This document shows, piece by piece, positions 23,132-32,800 of a stretch of DNA of 54,562 nt. Every line of letters starts with the position of its first letter. The first letter of the stretch is position 1. Both the position numbers and the translations under genes were made by a program. The DNA is from JBAZWE01 sp041660545 (GTDB lineage Bacteria > Actinomycetota > Thermoleophilia > BMS3ABIN01), in contig JBAZWE010000005.1 in assembly GCA_041660545.1 (NCBI GenBank), positions 1 through 54,562 of the forward strand, read 5' to 3'. The notes beneath the pieces were generated by a model, which saw only the letters and a list, made by a program, of their open reading frames with translations, was not told the DNA's origin and made no database searches.

Positions 23132-24483
23132 TTATTATCAAACGGCAGGAACTTTTTACCTGAACCCAGAAATCTGATATCGCTACCCGGACGGGTGACG
23201 AAAGAAGGAGCGCGGTGGTGACTTCCAAGCGCCGCGACGAGCATGCCAAGCAGTACTATCAGCAGCAGGTTCCTGACAGCAACGGTCACAACCATATATG
23301 GCTGTAATGTATAAAGCTGCCAGTAACTATACGGAAACTCAAACTGGGTGATCAACAGGACTGATTCAAAGATGCCGGCTATCACGATACGGTCGGCGCC
23401 TACCACCAGTGGCACCAGCGGAATCAGCCAGATGAGAAACTGCGGCGACAGCACCTTCCCCCCCACGATGAAGGTGGTGATCGCGATTACGGAGAACCGT
23501 ATTATCATATTTCCTGAAATGTGCGGCAGGCCGTTTCCCTCCTTGCCGCTTCTCCTCCAGAAGATCCAGTATCCGGCCAGCAAAACAACGGCCGTCAGCG
23601 GGCCCGAAATCATGACCAGAGTATCCGATGCCGTGGAATACACATTGTGAGAACCATAGGAATTCATGATGTAGGCCGGATATCCCGTCAGCTTCGAGTA
23701 AAGCAGGATCGGCGAAGACCAGGAGCTCTCGATCTGCAGAGGTCTTTCAACATGGTAGAGGAATGCGTTTGCCAATCCGGCAGGAGATGTCAAAAGAAAA
23801 GGTATGGAGACGATCAGGGCCGCCATGATCATGGCCAGCGGACCCATCCATACTTCGCTTAACTGTCGCCGGCGATAATGCGCTATAAGAAAAATCGGGG
23901 CGATCAGAACAGGCACCACCTTGGTCATAAGGCCAATGCCCAGCAGTAGCCATGCGGCCAGATACCTGTCTGTGATAAAACAGGCCACGCTGGCCAGTAT
24001 CAGGAAAGCTGCCGCCAGGTCGAACCGCTCCTGAACGATTGAACCCAGGCTCAGAAGGAACAGCGTGTATATTGCCAGGGTTCCCGCGACTTTCCAGACA
24101 TTTTGCCATTGCCTCCAGGAAATCCATGACAAAAGCAAAACAATCCCACAGCTGAAAAGCAGCATCTCTGCCTGAAACCAGGCGACGAATTGGCTCTCAC
24201 CCGCGCCCGAAAGCAGACGCGGCAACGAGAACAGGGCCATGGCCACCGGTGGATACTCGGATGAAAAATCACGATATGGCAAGAATCCCTGCGCGATGCG
24301 GCTCGCATAGCTGTAATAGACAGGAATGTCCGTTATCGTCCTGTCCGAGTACCAGAGGGTTCTAAAAAGAACGCCCCATATAAATACTTGCACCAGAATG
24401 AAGAGAAGTGTTATCAGCAGCAGTAATCGCTTGTCTGACTGTTTGCGTAAGTTGTCTCGTATCAGGTCAAGCTGTCTGGACAA
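23128..24483 (-). CDS. GT-C-type integral membrane glycosyltransferase (DUF2029-like)
   Basis: A 451-residue protein with about 10-11 membrane helices. The first external loop has the pattern YSYASRIAQGFLPYRDFSSEYPPV, containing the acidic YRDF and EYPP residues typical of DUF2029/PimE-type polyprenyl-phosphate-dependent mannosyltransferases. It should transfer a sugar from a lipid donor to an extracytoplasmic acceptor; donor and acceptor are unknown. The start is TTG at 24483 with GGGAG 5 bases upstream, inside the end of the preceding gene (17-base overlap), so the two are probably coupled. Confidence 0.82.
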   Translation of the reverse strand: MSRQLDLIRDNLRKQSDKRLLLLITLLFILVQVFIWGVLFRTLWYSDRTITDIPVYYSYASRIAQGFLPYRDFSSEYPPVAMALFSLPRLLSGAGESQFVAWFQAEMLLFSCGIVLLLSWISWRQWQNVWKVAGTLAIYTLFLLSLGSIVQERFDLAAAFLILASVACFITDRYLAAWLLLGIGLMTKVVPVLIAPIFLIAHYRRRQLSEVWMGPLAMIMAALIVSIPFLLTSPAGLANAFLYHVERPLQIESSWSSPILLYSKLTGYPAYIMNSYGSHNVYSTASDTLVMISGPLTAVVLLAGYWIFWRRSGKEGNGLPHISGNMIIRFSVIAITTFIVGGKVLSPQFLIWLIPLVPLVVGADRIVIAGIFESVLLITQFEFPYSYWQLYTLQPYMVVTVAVRNLLLIVLLGMLVAALGSHHRAPSFVTRPGSDIRFLGSGKKFLPFDNN

Positions 24484-26419
24484 AGCAACTCCCCATTATC
24501 GCGCTATTCTTCGGGTTCGAACCGCAACGGGCCGTGAGAAACGCTATCAGGGCCAGAGGGAAGAACCACGGTATATACAGGTAGAACCAGTGGGTCTGGA
24601 CGATCTGAAACCCCAGGATCAGAGACGCTGATATCGCCGCGACCTGCACCATGTTTTTTCGAAACGGCCAGAAGTATGATCCCAAGGATAAAGCTACCAG
24701 CAGATACTGGCCTATGCGCTGCGCACCCGCAAGCCGCTCGGGATATTGCCCCCATATGCTGAATGGAGAATCACGCCCGATCTGCCACCTGATCGTTCTC
24801 TCCCAGAACAGGCCGAAAGTCCCGTCGCCCATGAAAATCACCAGCAGAGTAGATGCTATCGCCAGCAAGAAACCCGATACGAAAAGTGTACGCCTCCACC
24901 AGCCACGCATCGCCCTCGGGAATGAGGCCCATGCGGGACCCAGCATGGCAGGAAAGAATTTGATCTGCGCGGCAAAACCGAGCAACACGCCCGCTAAAGG
25001 CGCTGATTGCAGAAAAACAAATCCCCAGATAATGAACGCGGCGACAATGGCGTCATTGACATTGCAGTTTAGCACATAAGTGGTATATGGATAGGCTGCC
25101 CATCCATAGGCAAGAGCAAGGCCGAGCTTGTTGGCAAACGGGCGTCCACGGGCCAGGCACCTGCCGGCTGTATACATGCCGGCGACGGCAAGCATATCGA
25201 AAAAGATAGCGGCGGCATGAGCTGCGGGCAGATCGTCCCATTCACCCGACCAGGGAAGAACCTTTTCGAATGGTACGTACACAAGGTAATTCATGGGACC
25301 GTACGTATCACCGTTACCATCATCGGCAGGCATGTTCCCGTAAGGGGTAGTGCCTTCGAGTATCCGGTGAGCGCCGATGACGCCCGAGTAGCCGACATCG
25401 ACTACATTAGAGTCTGCGATATTGAGCACTATCCGAAAGAGGAGCAAAGACGCCAGCCCGATCAACAGGATGGTTGAATTGAAGTTGATGTGGGGTTCAC
25501 GCGTGACACCAGTTTCGATAGTGTCGCTATTTTCGCCAAGAGATCCGGACGCCGGAGTCCCACGGCCTGAAGAACGGCGCCAGCCAATCCATCCGAGACG
25601 TAAAAAGAGATAGACCAGTGGCGGATAAGCCAGCGGGACGGATTTGAATATCTCGCCCTGATTGAAAAAATAATGCGATACGGTGAAGGCGAGCAGCATG
25701 ACAAGATCGAGGTGAAATATTCGCAATGGCCTGCGTATATCCACGAAGGGGACCAGGAAAAGTAGGCATAGGGGCATCCAGATATATGGTTCGTTAACTA
25801 TTCGTCCGAACGCGCCTTTGTAACCGCGGGCCATCTGCCATGCTACCTGGGGGCCGACTCTCACTTCGTTTACGGAGCCCGACGCGTCATCGACAAGAAC
25901 CTCTGCTACTTCGTCGGACGCGGAAAATATTTTTACTGTCCAGACCGAATCGGTTCCCAGACTGGCGCTTCTGGTGATCTCCTCCCGATCTTTGGTTTCA
26001 CTCTCCACCTCAGGCTGGCTGCTGGCCACATCGATGGCATCATTTTCAGTTGTCGCCGGCAGAACCTCGAACCATGCCTCTCCATTGATGTCGCTGGAGA
26101 TGATATTTCCGTTCAGGTCGTCGATGACGACCGAGATCAGCTTGCGATCGTTATAAGGGTTGGCCCAGGAGATGTTCCAGCGTCTCAGAGTATGGTCATA
26201 ATTTGCGTGGCGCTCGAGCTCGGGATGCTTTTCCAGGGCCATCGAGACGTTCTGATCGGCCATGGCCAGATGCTTGGCTTCCTGTTCGCTTAAGTTAGAT
26301 TCAAGCTGCGCTACAGCCGGCGAGACACCATGATTAAGTGAAAACAGCAACGCAAGGATAAAAAGGGAAATGAAGAGGCAGGATTTCCTGACCGGGGATA
26401 CCGGCGGAATCAATTGCAA
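24467..26419 (-). CDS. Membrane protein: secreted PepSY-like domain fused to a GT-C glycosyltransferase-like region
   Basis: A 650-residue protein. A signal-like segment (about residues 12-37, ending PAVAQ) is followed by an extracytoplasmic region of about 160 residues with two PepSY-like units (VVIDDLNGNIISSDINGEAW and AEVLVDDASGSVNEVRVG). A WQMARGYKGAFG linker leads into 11 or so helices. A loop with GVIGAHRILEGTTPYGNMP and TYGPMNYLVYVPFE resembles the DUF2029/GT-C acceptor loop. The function is not known; a lipid-linked sugar transferase with a sensing or inhibitory outer domain is an inference. The TTG start at 26419 is poorly supported. It sits 4 bases after the gtrA stop and overlaps the next GT-C gene. 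Confidence 0.75.
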   Translation of the reverse strand: MQLIPPVSPVRKSCLFISLFILALLFSLNHGVSPAVAQLESNLSEQEAKHLAMADQNVSMALEKHPELERHANYDHTLRRWNISWANPYNDRKLISVVIDDLNGNIISSDINGEAWFEVLPATTENDAIDVASSQPEVESETKDREEITRSASLGTDSVWTVKIFSASDEVAEVLVDDASGSVNEVRVGPQVAWQMARGYKGAFGRIVNEPYIWMPLCLLFLVPFVDIRRPLRIFHLDLVMLLAFTVSHYFFNQGEIFKSVPLAYPPLVYLFLRLGWIGWRRSSGRGTPASGSLGENSDTIETGVTREPHINFNSTILLIGLASLLLFRIVLNIADSNVVDVGYSGVIGAHRILEGTTPYGNMPADDGNGDTYGPMNYLVYVPFEKVLPWSGEWDDLPAAHAAAIFFDMLAVAGMYTAGRCLARGRPFANKLGLALAYGWAAYPYTTYVLNCNVNDAIVAAFIIWGFVFLQSAPLAGVLLGFAAQIKFFPAMLGPAWASFPRAMRGWWRRTLFVSGFLLAIASTLLVIFMGDGTFGLFWERTIRWQIGRDSPFSIWGQYPERLAGAQRIGQYLLVALSLGSYFWPFRKNMVQVAAISASLILGFQIVQTHWFYLYIPWFFPLALIAFLTARCGSNPKNSAIMGSCFVQTA

Positions 26420-26423
26420 CCGC

Positions 26424-26858
26424 TCAGGCAGTAGGTTGCCGGAAGCTCCACAGCTTGTTGCCGGTGAAGTTGAGGATCGTAACCGTGCTTATTGCCAGAC
26501 CCTGCGCGACGTATGGGTCGAAACCGGCGTCCTCAATCAGAAGACGCAATATCAACATGTTCAGCGCCCAACTCGTAATGCTGATAATTAAGAATCTGCT
26601 TGCCTGAGAGAAGATATCCCGTTCAGAACTGCCGAAGGTCCAGTAACGATTCAAGAGAAAATTGTTTGTCACAGCCACGGCAAAAGATACCGTACCCGCA
26701 ATCATGTAATGACCTTCAAATTGCCTGATCATTACCCAGAATATAAAAAGGTTGACTACAAAACCGGACGCTCCGACCAGGCAGTATTTCCATAACTGCC
26801 CGATTGCCCGCCTCACGCGGTCGTAACCGATTTTATCTACGATCTTTTTCAAAGCCAT
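26424..26858 (-). CDS. GtrA-family membrane protein
   Basis: A 144-residue protein with four predicted helices and the GtrA signature (KYCLVGASGFVVNLFIFW near residue 24, NFLLNRYWTF near 65, FTGNKLWSF near the end). GtrA proteins are thought to help move polyprenyl-phosphate-linked sugars across the membrane, commonly beside a GT2 dolichol-phosphate-type transferase; no such GT2 gene is visible here. It begins a three-gene operon with two GT-C-type proteins, which would use the flipped lipid-linked sugar. Confidence 0.88.
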   Translation of the reverse strand: MALKKIVDKIGYDRVRRAIGQLWKYCLVGASGFVVNLFIFWVMIRQFEGHYMIAGTVSFAVAVTNNFLLNRYWTFGSSERDIFSQASRFLIISITSWALNMLILRLLIEDAGFDPYVAQGLAISTVTILNFTGNKLWSFRQPTA

Positions 26859-26940
26859 TCTCCAGCGGCATTGTCTTCCATCCTATCCTGAACCGAGCTT
26901 AAGCCCTGGATAGGTATATCCCAAACCGGAAATCAGTTTA

Positions 26941-28005
26941 TCATAATTGCCCAAGCAGGGCATCTGAAATATCCCCGGCAAGAGACAGGCATCTCTCAGC
27001 TGTCTCTATATCGCGTGATCCCATGCCACACGACTGCGAAACAAAGGAATGACTGAGCACATCTTCTTGTGAGACACCGCCTCCAAATCCAGCGACTTTG
27101 CCTGCGGCGGCATGTATGTCTCCTGCGAGTTGAGCAGCCGTGATATCGAATGCCTTTTTGCTGGTCGGCACGATTCCCCACCCAAGCATTCCTCCGCGCT
27201 CCATAAAGGCAGCTATCTCCTTCTCGTAAATGAGCATCTCCTGCATGTGCTCGAAGGCGTCAAAATGAAGGATATCTACGTCCGTGGCGGCGAGCAGACC
27301 CCAATCGGTTCCGCCACAGACGTGAGTGCCGGTATAGCCATCGATCGCCGCGTAGCATTCGTTGAGGTTGGCGACTACCTGTTCCCGGGACAGACTGATC
27401 ATGGCCGAACCCACCTGCGTCATATACGGTTCATCAAAAAAGATAACCGGGTGCTGATCGGGCGCCGCGCTTCGTAGACTCTCAGCCTGCCAGCGGCCCT
27501 TGAACGCCAGCGTTTTAACGACAGCTTCAAACAGATCGGCATGATACAGCACCGGCTTTTTCTCGTTATCCGTAACACTCAGACCGTAACTAATGGGACC
27601 GGTAACCTGCCCTTTGGAAAATTTCGCCCCCTGTACAGGCAAACGATCGATGAACAGGGCGAATCCACGTGCAAAATCCTTTGAGAGTGCGCAGTGGCCT
27701 ACGTCATCGGCCAGATAATGTTCATAGAAAACAGCCATTTCCTCAGGAGCTTTTTCCACATCGAAGAAGATGCGGCGCCCCTCAACATCAACAACGGCCG
27801 CCGGCATGCCTTCCGAATACTGCACGTACATGCTTTCACGGAAGTCGATCTTGGGCAGCTGCGGCCAGCACGGGCAAACCGGGTTGTACTTGAGCATCGC
27901 ATCAACAGCCGCCCCGGCGTCAGTATGAGGCAGACTGCCTACGGCCAGTGTGGCGCACTCCGGAAGCGGACCCGTCTTATCGTTCATATTTGTGGATTCG
28001 GTCAT
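26941..28005 (-). CDS. Core-MetE-like methionine synthase / methylcorrinoid methyltransferase
   Basis: A 354-residue protein of the UROD/MetE-like TIM-barrel superfamily, about half the length of normal MetE and lacking its N-terminal domain. Zn-ligand candidates are HVC in TGTHVCGGTDWG and the Cys in SQSCGMGSRD. The acidic ligand falls in LHFDAFEHM, where most MetE have Glu. Minimal enzymes of this kind (core-MetE, described in Dehalococcoides) take methyl from a corrinoid protein rather than from polyglutamyl methyl-THF. The ATG at 28005 has GGAGA upstream. It lies 45 bases downstream of the class V aminotransferase gene. The methyl donor and acceptor are inferred. Confidence 0.7.
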   Translation of the reverse strand: MTESTNMNDKTGPLPECATLAVGSLPHTDAGAAVDAMLKYNPVCPCWPQLPKIDFRESMYVQYSEGMPAAVVDVEGRRIFFDVEKAPEEMAVFYEHYLADDVGHCALSKDFARGFALFIDRLPVQGAKFSKGQVTGPISYGLSVTDNEKKPVLYHADLFEAVVKTLAFKGRWQAESLRSAAPDQHPVIFFDEPYMTQVGSAMISLSREQVVANLNECYAAIDGYTGTHVCGGTDWGLLAATDVDILHFDAFEHMQEMLIYEKEIAAFMERGGMLGWGIVPTSKKAFDITAAQLAGDIHAAAGKVAGFGGGVSQEDVLSHSFVSQSCGMGSRDIETAERCLSLAGDISDALLGQL

Positions 28006-28050
28006 GTGATCGGCTCTCCATTATTTTTTAAATTTTCTGTTTCACTGATC

Positions 28051-29199
28051 TCAAGGACGGGAAGCCGCAATCTTCCCGACGGCCTCGAGCGCGGCTTCGA
28101 TTTCTTCGGTGGTATTGAAAAGCCCGACGCTCAATCTGACAGCTCCATTCTCATGCGTACCCATAATGCGATGGGCTCCGGGCGCACAATGCAGCCCCGC
28201 CCGCGAAGCGATGCCATATTCACGATCCAGAAGACCCGCCACCTCGGAGGAAGGCATGCCAGCTATATTGAAAGCGACAAGCGGCCCCCGCGGCTCTCCA
28301 AATGCGGGGCCGTAAACAGTGACATTTTCAATATCCAGCAATCCCTCGTGCAGTGCGGCTGTCAGCATGTTCTTGTGATCCGTTATCTGTTTAAGTCCCT
28401 TTTCCTCAATATATGTTATACCCGCACCTAACCCTGCTATCCCGGGTGTGTTCAAGGTCCCACACTCGTAACGGTCAGGCCTGGCCAGTTCGTCCTGTGC
28501 TTCATCGGAGTGAGTGCCTGTACCTCCCTGTCGTACGGACGCAAGCTCCAGTTCAGGGGAAATATAAAGCAGACCAACACCCTGGGGACCGAGGAGACTC
28601 TTGTGGCCTGTACAGGCCATCATTCCCACGGGCATGCTTTTCATATCCAGCTTCAATGTACCGGCACTCTGGGCGGCGTCCAGCAAAAGCGGTACGCCCT
28701 TTTCCAGCAGTACGTTGTTGATCTCGTCGATCGGCTGAATAACCCCGGTTATGTTGGAAGCATGCGTAAGCACAACGAGCCGGGTCTCCGGCCTGATGGC
28801 TGATACGATATCCTCCGGTTCCAGCCGCCCGGTTGAATCCGTAGTCACGCGAGTTACCTTGACTCCTTGTTTTTCAAGCACTATAAGCGGTCTGGCGACG
28901 GCGTTATGTTCGACGACCGACGTGACCACATGGTCTCCGCAAGACAAAAGTCCATGCAGCGCGATGTTAAGGGAGTCGGTGGCGTTGGCTGTAAAGATGA
29001 TATCGGCGCTGTCGCTGACTCCAAGAAAGGAGGCGGCCTTCTGCCTGGTACGGTGTATGATCCTCGCGGCCTCAACCGCAGTCGCGTGCGCTCCACGTCC
29101 GGGATTTGCGCAGTACGATCTGAGGCACTCGTCAACGGCCTCCACCACCTGAGGCGGTTTGGGACAAGAGCTGGCTGCGTTGTCGAGATATGAGGTCAT
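28051..29199 (-). CDS. Class V aminotransferase, cysteine-desulfurase family (TIGR01977-like)
   Basis: A 382-residue PLP enzyme. DNAASSCPKP starts the protein and NPGRGAHATAVEAA follows. The PLP-binding segment is LLLDAAQSAG, and the Schiff-base lysine lies in CTGHKSLLGPQGVG. A C-terminal RAGLHCAPGAHRIMG carries the candidate persulfide Cys. This resembles the cysteine desulfurase family TIGR01977 rather than IscS or SufS. It could supply sulfur (or selenium) for cofactors or tRNA thiolation; which one is unknown. There is no scaffold protein gene beside it. Start and length are typical. Confidence 0.85.
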   Translation of the reverse strand: MTSYLDNAASSCPKPPQVVEAVDECLRSYCANPGRGAHATAVEAARIIHRTRQKAASFLGVSDSADIIFTANATDSLNIALHGLLSCGDHVVTSVVEHNAVARPLIVLEKQGVKVTRVTTDSTGRLEPEDIVSAIRPETRLVVLTHASNITGVIQPIDEINNVLLEKGVPLLLDAAQSAGTLKLDMKSMPVGMMACTGHKSLLGPQGVGLLYISPELELASVRQGGTGTHSDEAQDELARPDRYECGTLNTPGIAGLGAGITYIEEKGLKQITDHKNMLTAALHEGLLDIENVTVYGPAFGEPRGPLVAFNIAGMPSSEVAGLLDREYGIASRAGLHCAPGAHRIMGTHENGAVRLSVGLFNTTEEIEAALEAVGKIAASRP

Positions 29200-29215
29200 T
29201 GTTTTGATATGGTTT

Positions 29216-29710
29216 TCAATAATTGAATTTCTGCTCGACTTCCACGATCATCGGCGTCAGGTTTTCCTGCGGAGCATAACCCTGATCTCCAAGTTTCAAC
29301 ATATTTAGCTTCCTTGAATAGGAAAGTTCCAGAGTATCCTTGCTGCCGAAAGACAGAATGATCAGGTCGGAAAAGGACTCATCCGCAATCGCCTCCACCG
29401 GCCTGGCTTCCGCGATCGCTGAAGCGAATGCGTCGAATTCCTCCGTTTTCCCGCCTACCATGAAAGAAGCTACGCCGCCGTTCGCGTCATATACGAACAG
29501 GCTTATAAAATTTGCCCGGGGAGCCTCTGCCATCGTTCGCTCGCGAACGCCTGAAACGTTATCAAACGAGCCATTCTCTGAAGCCTCTTCATTTCTTCCA
29601 AGAGAGCGGAGGAGAAGCACTGATGCCACTATTACCAGCGCCAGAACCACCATCAAAGTAAAAAATACCTTGACTGGCGCCCTTCGTTTCAGCACTTTTG
29701 TCTTTACCAT
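29216..29710 (-). CDS. Uncharacterised membrane-anchored protein
   Basis: A 164-residue protein. A basic N terminus (MVKTKVLKRRAPVK) and one transmembrane segment (about residues 14-34) precede an extracytoplasmic domain of about 125 residues with no recognised motif. The domain contains two beta-rich stretches (ANFISLFVYDANGGVASFMV and LIILSFGSKDTLELSYS). I do not recognise the family. It lies 16 bases upstream of the aminotransferase gene and is divergent from ileS. The single ATG with MVKTK is the only sensible start. Confidence 0.65.
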   Translation of the reverse strand: MVKTKVLKRRAPVKVFFTLMVVLALVIVASVLLLRSLGRNEEASENGSFDNVSGVRERTMAEAPRANFISLFVYDANGGVASFMVGGKTEEFDAFASAIAEARPVEAIADESFSDLIILSFGSKDTLELSYSRKLNMLKLGDQGYAPQENLTPMIVEVEQKFNY

Positions 29711-29777
29711 CGGCTTCGGTTGCGCATATGAATTTATGATATCCCATCGCTAAGCCGATTCCCACCTGCCGGGCAAG

Positions 29778-29807
29778 TTGCAAAAGTAGCGCCGGAGTTC
29801 GTATATT
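29778..29807 (+). promoter_or_regulatory. Candidate ileS promoter
   Basis: TTGCAA at 29778-29783 and TATATT at 29802-29807 are separated by 18 bases, 60 bases before the ileS ATG. No T-box leader (AGGGTGGNACCGCG-type) is present between it and the gene. Confidence 0.45.
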
Positions 29808-29867
29808 GTATTGTCTTTGAGCTTATTGACGTATCTGCAAGAGCGTGATTTTTAAGGAACATGGTCC

Positions 29868-32800
29868 ATGAACGAGGATAAAAACAAAAAGCAGCTCTAT
29901 AAAGCCGTATCGCCACGTGTGGATTTCGCACGGCTCGAGGAGCAGACACTAATATTCTGGCGGGAAAACGATATATTCCACAAAAGCCAGGAGCTGCGGC
30001 AGGACGGTCCGGAGTTCGTTTTCTTCGAGGGCCCGCCCACGGCGAACGGCATGCCCGGCTCTCACCATGTACTTTCACGAATCTTTAAGGACATCTTCCC
30101 TCGATACCGTACCATGTGCGGCTATCATGTCCCACGAAAAGCCGGCTGGGACACACACGGACTTCCTGTCGAACTCGAGGTGGAAAAACAGCTCGGCATC
30201 AACGGCAAGCAGGACATCGAGCGCATCGGCATCGACAAGTTCAACCAGCTGTGCCGGGAGAGTATCTATAAATATCTCGAAGAGTGGGAGAAGCTTACCG
30301 AACGCATCGCCTTCTGGATAGACACCAGTGACGCCTATTACACCCTGAACAATACATATATTGAAAGCGTCTGGTGGATACTGAAAGAGATCTGGAAGAA
30401 AGACCTGTTGTACCATGGCCACAAGGTGGTGCCTTATTGTTCGCGTTGCGGTACCGCTCTATCAAGCCACGAAGTTGACCAGGGGTACAAGACCGTCGAA
30501 GATCCCTCCGTCTATGTACGCTTCCCACTCGTCGATGACCCGGAAGTCTCCCTGCTCGTCTGGACGACGACGCCATGGACGCTTATCAGTAACGTAGCCA
30601 CGGCCATACACCCGGACATCAGCTACGTGGAAGTAGACGCCCAGGGACAGAGGATGATCATGGCCAGACCGCTGGTCGAGAAAGTCCTTGGTGAGGATGT
30701 CGAAATCCTTCGACAGGTACCAGCCGGCGAACTTACAGGAAGCTCATATATACCGCCTTACGATTTTATGAAGACCGACCTAAAGGCGCACTACATCGTC
30801 AATGCGGACTTCGTATCCTCTGACGAGGGAACCGGAATCGTCCACATCGCGCCGGCATTCGGCGCGGATGATATGGATGTCGGCAGGGAGAACGGCCTGC
30901 CGGTGGTGAACCCGGTGACCGAGGAGGGCCTCTTCGATGAACGAATCACACCGTGGGCCGGGAGATTCGTCAAAGACGCGGATGCAGATATAGTCGAAGA
31001 TCTTCTTCAGCGCGGGCTTTTATTTGCGCACGTGCCCTATGAGCACTCATATCCACATTGCTGGCGTTGTGATACGCCGCTTATCTATTACGCCAAGGCA
31101 AGCTGGTATATCAGGACGACCGCCATCAAGGACCAGTTGTTGGCCTCGAACGAATCAGTCAACTGGTATCCCGACCATATAAAACACGGGCGTTACGGCA
31201 ACTGGCTTGAGAACAACGTCGACTGGGCACTCTCAAGAGAGAGATATTGGGGTACCCCCCTGCCGATATGGCGTTGCGAGGAGGGGCATGAGATCTGCAT
31301 CGGCAGCGTCGAGGAACTAAAGGATCTGGACACGACAGGCGCCGTTAACGATGAACTCGATCTGCACAGACCGTACATAGACGATATAAAGCTCAAATGT
31401 GCAGACTGTGGCGGTCAAATGACCCGGGTCACGGAAGTAATCGATGCCTGGTTCGATTCAGGCAGCATGCCGATAGCCCAGTGGCATTATCCCTTCGAGG
31501 GCGAGGAGCTGTTTAAGAGCCGCTTTCCGGCGGATTTCATCTGTGAGGGAATCGACCAGACGCGTGGCTGGTTCTACAGCCTCATGGCCGTAAGCACTCT
31601 TCTTTTCGGAAAATCCAGCTATAAGAACGTGGTCTGCCTGGGACATATACTTGATCGAGACGGACAGAAGATGAGTAAATCCAAGGGCAACGTTGTAGAG
31701 CCTTGGCAGATTTTAAACAAACAGGGCGCGGATGCATTCCGCTGGTACCTTTTCACCGTAAGCTCCCCCTGGTATCCCCGCCGTTTCTTCGAAGAAGCGA
31801 TAGATGAGGTTGTACGGAAGTTCCTCCTCACTCTCTGGAACACATATTCCTTTTTTGTCGTATACGCCAACATCGACTCTTTCAATCCGGCAACACAGAA
31901 GATTGCGGTCCCCGAACGGCCTTTGCTCGATCGCTGGATCATCGCTTCCCTGCAGCAACTCGTGGAAAGGGTCAGAAACGGGCTCGATAACTATGAAGTA
32001 ACCGCCAGCGGCCGGCACATCCAGGAGTTCGTCGACGACCTCTCAAACTGGTATGTCAGGCGCAGCCGTAGACGTTTCTGGAAAAGTGAGGAAGACGACG
32101 ACAAATTAAGCGCATATTTGACGCTGCACGAATGCCTGGTGACGGTCTCGAAACTGCTGGCGCCGTATACTCCCTTTATTTCGGATGAAATCTATCGCAA
32201 TCTCGTATGCTCAACAGACGTCGATGCGCCGCTCAGCGTTCATTTGAACGACTTTCCTGTTGTTATAGAAAGTTTTCGCGATGAAGACCTGCTGTTCCAG
32301 ATGGATCAGGTTCGGCGGGTAATCAATCTGGGCCGAACAGCGAGGAACAAGGCCGCTATCAAGACAAGGCAACCACTGGCCGAGGCTGTTGTCGTTGCTA
32401 CGAGCGAGGAACAGAAGGCGATCGAGGAGCTTGCTCACCTGGTCCTCGACGAGCTAAACGTCAAGGAGATCAGTTTCGTCACTAACGTAAAACAGCTGGC
32501 TGATGTGAAACTGAAACCGAACCTGCAGAAGCTCGGACCGCGCTTCGGAGCCCGGCGACCCCAGGTCGACGCCGCCATCGCAGCCATGGATCCAGCTCAT
32601 ATCCTTGAAGTAATAGAAGCTCAGGGACAGATTGGTATCTCCGTGGACGGCAAGGAGGAACTGCTAAGTAGCGATGAGATCCTGATCGAGGACGTCGAAA
32701 AGGAAGGTTATTCGGTAGAGCGACAGGCAGAACGTGCTGTCGGCATCAAAACCGTTATCTCCGATGAACTGCTACGTGAAGGACTTGCACGCGAGCTGGT

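Noticed and set aside
29711..29867. T-box leader before ileS
   Set aside because: No T-box core, specifier loop or terminator/antiterminator pair visible in the 157-base leader. The serS upstream region also has none.
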